In this document: positions 61,634-64,000 of the stretch, piece by piece
Numbering within the stretch: position 1 is the first letter of the stretch
Layout: the number at the start of each line of letters is the position of its first letter
Assembly (NCBI RefSeq): GCF_003330725.1
Contig: NZ_CP030840.1
Coordinates: 3,038,001 to 3,102,000, forward strand
Reading direction: 5' to 3'
Length of the DNA: 64,000 bases
Origin: Acidisarcina polymorpha
Lineage (GTDB): Bacteria > Acidobacteriota > Terriglobia > Terriglobales > Acidobacteriaceae
Translations under genes and position numbers: made by a program
Notes under the pieces: model-generated
What the model saw: only the letters and a program-made list of their open reading frames with translations
What the model was told of the DNA's origin: nothing
The model's database searches: none

Positions 61634-62370
61634 GCGACTCCATCGCAGTAGAGTTCTGCAATGTGTCCAAGCGTTTTCGAGACAGGGACGTCCTCAAGGA
61701 TATCTCTTTCCAAATCGCGAGAGGCGAAGTGCTTTGCATCCTGGGAAGAAGCGGCGTCGGCAAGAGCATTACGCTCAAACTAATGATCGGCCTTCTCCAG
61801 GCAGACAAGGGGGAGGTCCGCATTGGGTCTGAAGACATCTCCCACTTCAACGAAGACAACCTCTCACGAATTCGAAGGAAGATGGGCTTCCTTTTTCAAA
61901 GCGCGGCCCTATTTGACTCCTTCAGTGTCGGCGATAATCTAGCGCTGCCGCTCAAACGCCTTGCCAAAGGCAAGTCTCAGGATGAGGTCAACCAGGAGGT
62001 TGATGAAGCTCTGCGTCAGGTCGGACTCGAACAAGACAAAGCTAAGATGCCCGCTGAGCTTTCTGGCGGAATGCGCAAACGTGCGGGGCTCGCACGCGCC
62101 ATGGTTCTCAATCCACAGATATTACTCATCGACGAGCCAGCCAGTGGTTTGGATCCAATTACAGCCTCTGAAATCGACGACCTGCTCCTTGCCGTTAAGA
62201 AACAACGCAACACTACGATGGTGATCGTCACCCACGACATCCGCGGCGCACGCAAGATTGCCGACAAGGTAGCTGTTATAGATGGCGGAGCTCTCGTTGC
62301 CTTCGGAAGTTTCGCCGATCTTGAACAAAATCAAAACCACACGGTCCGCAAATTGCTTTCGGAGACCTAA
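61630..62370 (+). CDS. mlaF: MlaF-type ABC transporter ATP-binding protein
   Basis: ATPase of the Mla system, 246 residues. Walker A is GRSGVGKSITLK, the Q-loop is GFLFQSAALFDSF, the signature is LSGGMRKRAGLARAM, Walker B is ILLIDEPASGLDP, and the switch His is in VTHDIRGARKIAD. All are intact. It overlaps mlaE by 4 bp and is followed 2 bp later by the mlaD gene, so the three form one operon. Confidence 0.92.
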   Translation: MSDSIAVEFCNVSKRFRDRDVLKDISFQIARGEVLCILGRSGVGKSITLKLMIGLLQADKGEVRIGSEDISHFNEDNLSRIRRKMGFLFQSAALFDSFSVGDNLALPLKRLAKGKSQDEVNQEVDEALRQVGLEQDKAKMPAELSGGMRKRAGLARAMVLNPQILLIDEPASGLDPITASEIDDLLLAVKKQRNTTMVIVTHDIRGARKIADKVAVIDGGALVAFGSFADLEQNQNHTVRKLLSET

Positions 62371-62372
62371 GA

Positions 62373-63738
62373 ATGAAACCTTATCGCGGCGCAGTTGCAG
62401 CCTTTCTCATCCTCGGCGTTATCTTGTTTGGCATCGGTCTTTTCCTTGTTGGCGACCAGCATAAGGCGTTCAGTCATCATCTCGATTTTTACACAGACCT
62501 CGCCGATGTCGACGGTCTCAACTCTGGCGCACACGTGCGTGTCAACGGCTTTGAGGCAGGCGAGATAACGAAGATGGAGATTCCGCAGAAGCCCACGGGC
62601 AAGTTCCGACTAAAACTTCACATCGACGGCAAGCTGAAGAGTTTAATTCGCACAGACTCTGTTGTAACAGTTGAAACGGACGGACTCGTCGGGGATAAGT
62701 TCCTGCTCATTCACAGCGGGAGCGAAACGGCTCAGCTTGTCCCGGACGGTGGCACGATCCGAGGCAGGGAACCGGTCGAACTATCCGCGATCCTCCAGAA
62801 GGTTAGCGGAACCGTCGATCAAGCCAATACGACTATCGTCGACATCAGAACTCGTCTTGATGGCACGCTGGACTCTATCAAAAATACCGTCGATAACACA
62901 AACGGGATCGTTACCGGCATCCGCCAGGGACACGGACCCGTCGGCGCCTTGCTCAACGATCAGCAAATAACTAGTGACCTCAAGAGTTCATTGGCCAACA
63001 CTCGCGTGGTAACGGCAAATCTCAACCAGGTCAGCGTTCAAGCCGGGCAGGTGATGGCTGACTTTCAGTCTCGCGGTCTTATCGCGAAAGCGGATCAAAG
63101 TATCGATAATATTCGTCACGCATCCAAAGGAACTGGATCAGGTCAGCCAGCAGGTCAACGTGAATCTCACGCAGGCTTTCGCTCCCGACGCCAGTGGCTA
63201 TACCGCGGGGGAAAACCTACAGGGAACGCTCTCGAACATCAATACAGCAACCAGTAACATGGCAGACGACACCGAGGCTCTGAAGCACGAATTCTTCTTT
63301 CGGGGCTTCTTTAAGAAACGCGGCTTCTACTCACTCGACGATTTGACTCCGACCGGCTACCTTGCCGACCCTTTCTTCCAGACGGCGGCGCATTCACGCG
63401 AATGGTTGAACGGCAGCGAGGACTTCGCTGCCGGCAGCGACGGGCATCAGATTCTCACTGAGCGAGGCAAAAAACAGATTGATGCCCTAGCTGGCAGTCA
63501 AGGCATCGGCCTACTGAAAAATCCCATCATCATCGAGGGATACTCGAACGATCCTGCGCCCGTCGTGCAACTCCTTCAAGCGAAGGAGCGCGCCGTTCTC
63601 GTTAGGCGCTACCTGGAAAACCGCCTCAGAATCGAGGCGAGGGATATCGGCACCATGCCGCTGCAGGCGACTCCGCCCCAGTCGTCCGGCAAGACCATTT
63701 TTGACGGTGCCTGCATTGTGCTGCTACGAAAAGCGTAA
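62373..63738 (+). CDS. mlaD: MlaD-like MCE protein with OmpA-like tail, frameshifted
   Basis: Periplasmic lipid-binding MCE subunit, about 455 residues when restored. An N-terminal anchor (GAVAAFLILGVILFGIGLFL) is followed by the MCE domain (LADVDGLNSGAHVRVNGFEA, TDSVVTVETDGLVGDKFLLI). A helical stretch of repeats follows to DNIRHASK (63126). The frame then slips by one base (AAAGGAAC); skipping one G gives ELDQVSQQVNVNLTQAFAP in frame with the second piece. The C-terminal part (QILTERGKKQIDALAG, then ERAVLVRRYLENRLRIEARD) looks like an OmpA peptidoglycan-binding domain, so MlaD may itself reach the wall. Confidence 0.82.
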
Positions 63739-63846
63739 TGAACGAACTATCACATCGTAAGAACACCGCGCCGATGTCGGCGTGAGGTTCTTGCTGTCTC
63801 CGTGAATCGACTCGTTTAGTAAATGATATTCGCCTTCTTCACCACT

Positions 63847-64000
63847 TTAGCTAATTGTTCTCCAGAATGGATCTCCGGATGGGATGAATTGGATGGGCAC
63901 TTCAGAGATGAAGGTGCGGCACCAGTTAGCGCAGTTCTCCATACCGTATTCCTCCAGTCGGTTGTGGGAGACGATGATAAATCCCCGCATCTGTCCTGAC
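63847..64000 (-). CDS. Nif3-like dinuclear metal-centre protein, C-terminal end
   Basis: Partial gene on the minus strand continuing beyond the right edge. It reads GFIIVSHNRLEEYGMENCAN, then WCRTFISEVPIQFIPSGDPF and WRTIS with a TAA at 63847-63849. The pattern SEExGMxxCAxWLxxFVxEVPVxFIPAGxPFW is the C-terminus of Nif3/NGG1p-like proteins, which bind two metals. Normal SEEAGM reads RLEEYGM here. It ends 108 bp from the mlaD stop, convergent with it. Confidence 0.65.
   Translation of the reverse strand, partial: SGQMRGFIIVSHNRLEEYGMENCANWCRTFISEVPIQFIPSGDPFWRTIS

Noticed and set aside
1-64000. CRISPR arrays, tRNA or rRNA genes, and known phage-defence systems
   Set aside because: No regularly spaced repeats, no cloverleaf or rRNA-like sequence and no defence-type nuclease or toxin pair was recognised on reading both strands.

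Overview
Taxonomy and overall character. The window is moderately GC-rich bacterial DNA. The mix of genes fits an accessory region of an Acidobacteriota genome (Terriglobia: Edaphobacter, Granulicella or Terriglobus type). This is an inference from family recall: a ParB / DUF6908-like / ArdC module, GH92 and GH13 enzymes, many HxlR, TetR and GlxA regulators, and an MlaEFD operon with an OmpA-like tail on MlaD. No rRNA, tRNA or CRISPR array was recognised.

Layout. 1-1.4 kb: a 5'-truncated IS91-type transposase. 1.8-4.8 kb: aldo/keto reductase (frameshifted) divergent from a TetR gene, a thioredoxin reductase tail, and a LysR gene. 4.9-7.9 kb (+): Gfo/Idh/MocA oxidoreductase, alpha/beta hydrolase, an unknown gene and the stub of an aldehyde dehydrogenase. 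8.1-14.2 kb (-): SnoaL-like protein, zinc-independent dehydrogenase, aldehyde dehydrogenase, metallo-beta-lactamase-fold hydrolase and GMC oxidoreductase, which looks like a small-molecule catabolic set. 14.5-17.9 kb: dead TetR, SDR, and an azoreductase/DoxX pair divergent from an HxlR regulator. 18.0-20.5 kb (-): parB, a DUF6908-like gene and a broken ardC, the relic of a plasmid or conjugative element. 20.5-26.5 kb: redox enzymes with HxlR and LysR regulators. 26.6-28.8 kb: a racemase-like gene and its decayed tandem copy, which carries a complete IS3-family element. 28.9-34.5 kb: GNAT and rhodanese genes facing a GlxA/FtrA-type regulator, a second GlxA regulator, a zinc-type dehydrogenase with a partial duplicate, and a membrane-anchored methyltransferase. 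35.3-36.7 kb: M48 protease. 37-44.8 kb: a dead HxlR copy, a TetR-controlled DhaA-like haloalkane dehalogenase, an AraC regulator, an exported alpha/beta hydrolase and a PD40 protein. 44.9-53.5 kb: TetR genes, a glycosyltransferase, NIPSNAP, several SDRs, gene fragments and a three-part chimeric ORF. 53.6-57.9 kb (-): GH92 and GH13 glycosidases. 58.3-60.3 kb: DoxX and a flavin monooxygenase. 60.9-63.7 kb: mlaE-mlaF-mlaD. The right edge holds the C-terminus of a Nif3-like protein.

How it works together. Most intact units are one redox or hydrolytic enzyme plus its own one-component regulator, often with a visible palindromic operator between them (2.9, 17.4, 41.1, 44.85 and 52.1 kb). This suggests a store of independently induced detoxification and catabolic genes rather than one long pathway.

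Decay. Single-base frameshifts interrupt seven otherwise well-kept genes (near 2.8, 7.64, 9.94/11.25, 25.6, 50.6, 54.1 and 63.13 kb). There are also two in-frame nonsense codons, an ATA where a start is expected, partial duplications and at least eight truncated gene stubs. The nonsense codons, duplications and truncations show real erosion. Some of the single-base shifts could instead be sequencing indels, and the sequence alone cannot separate the two.
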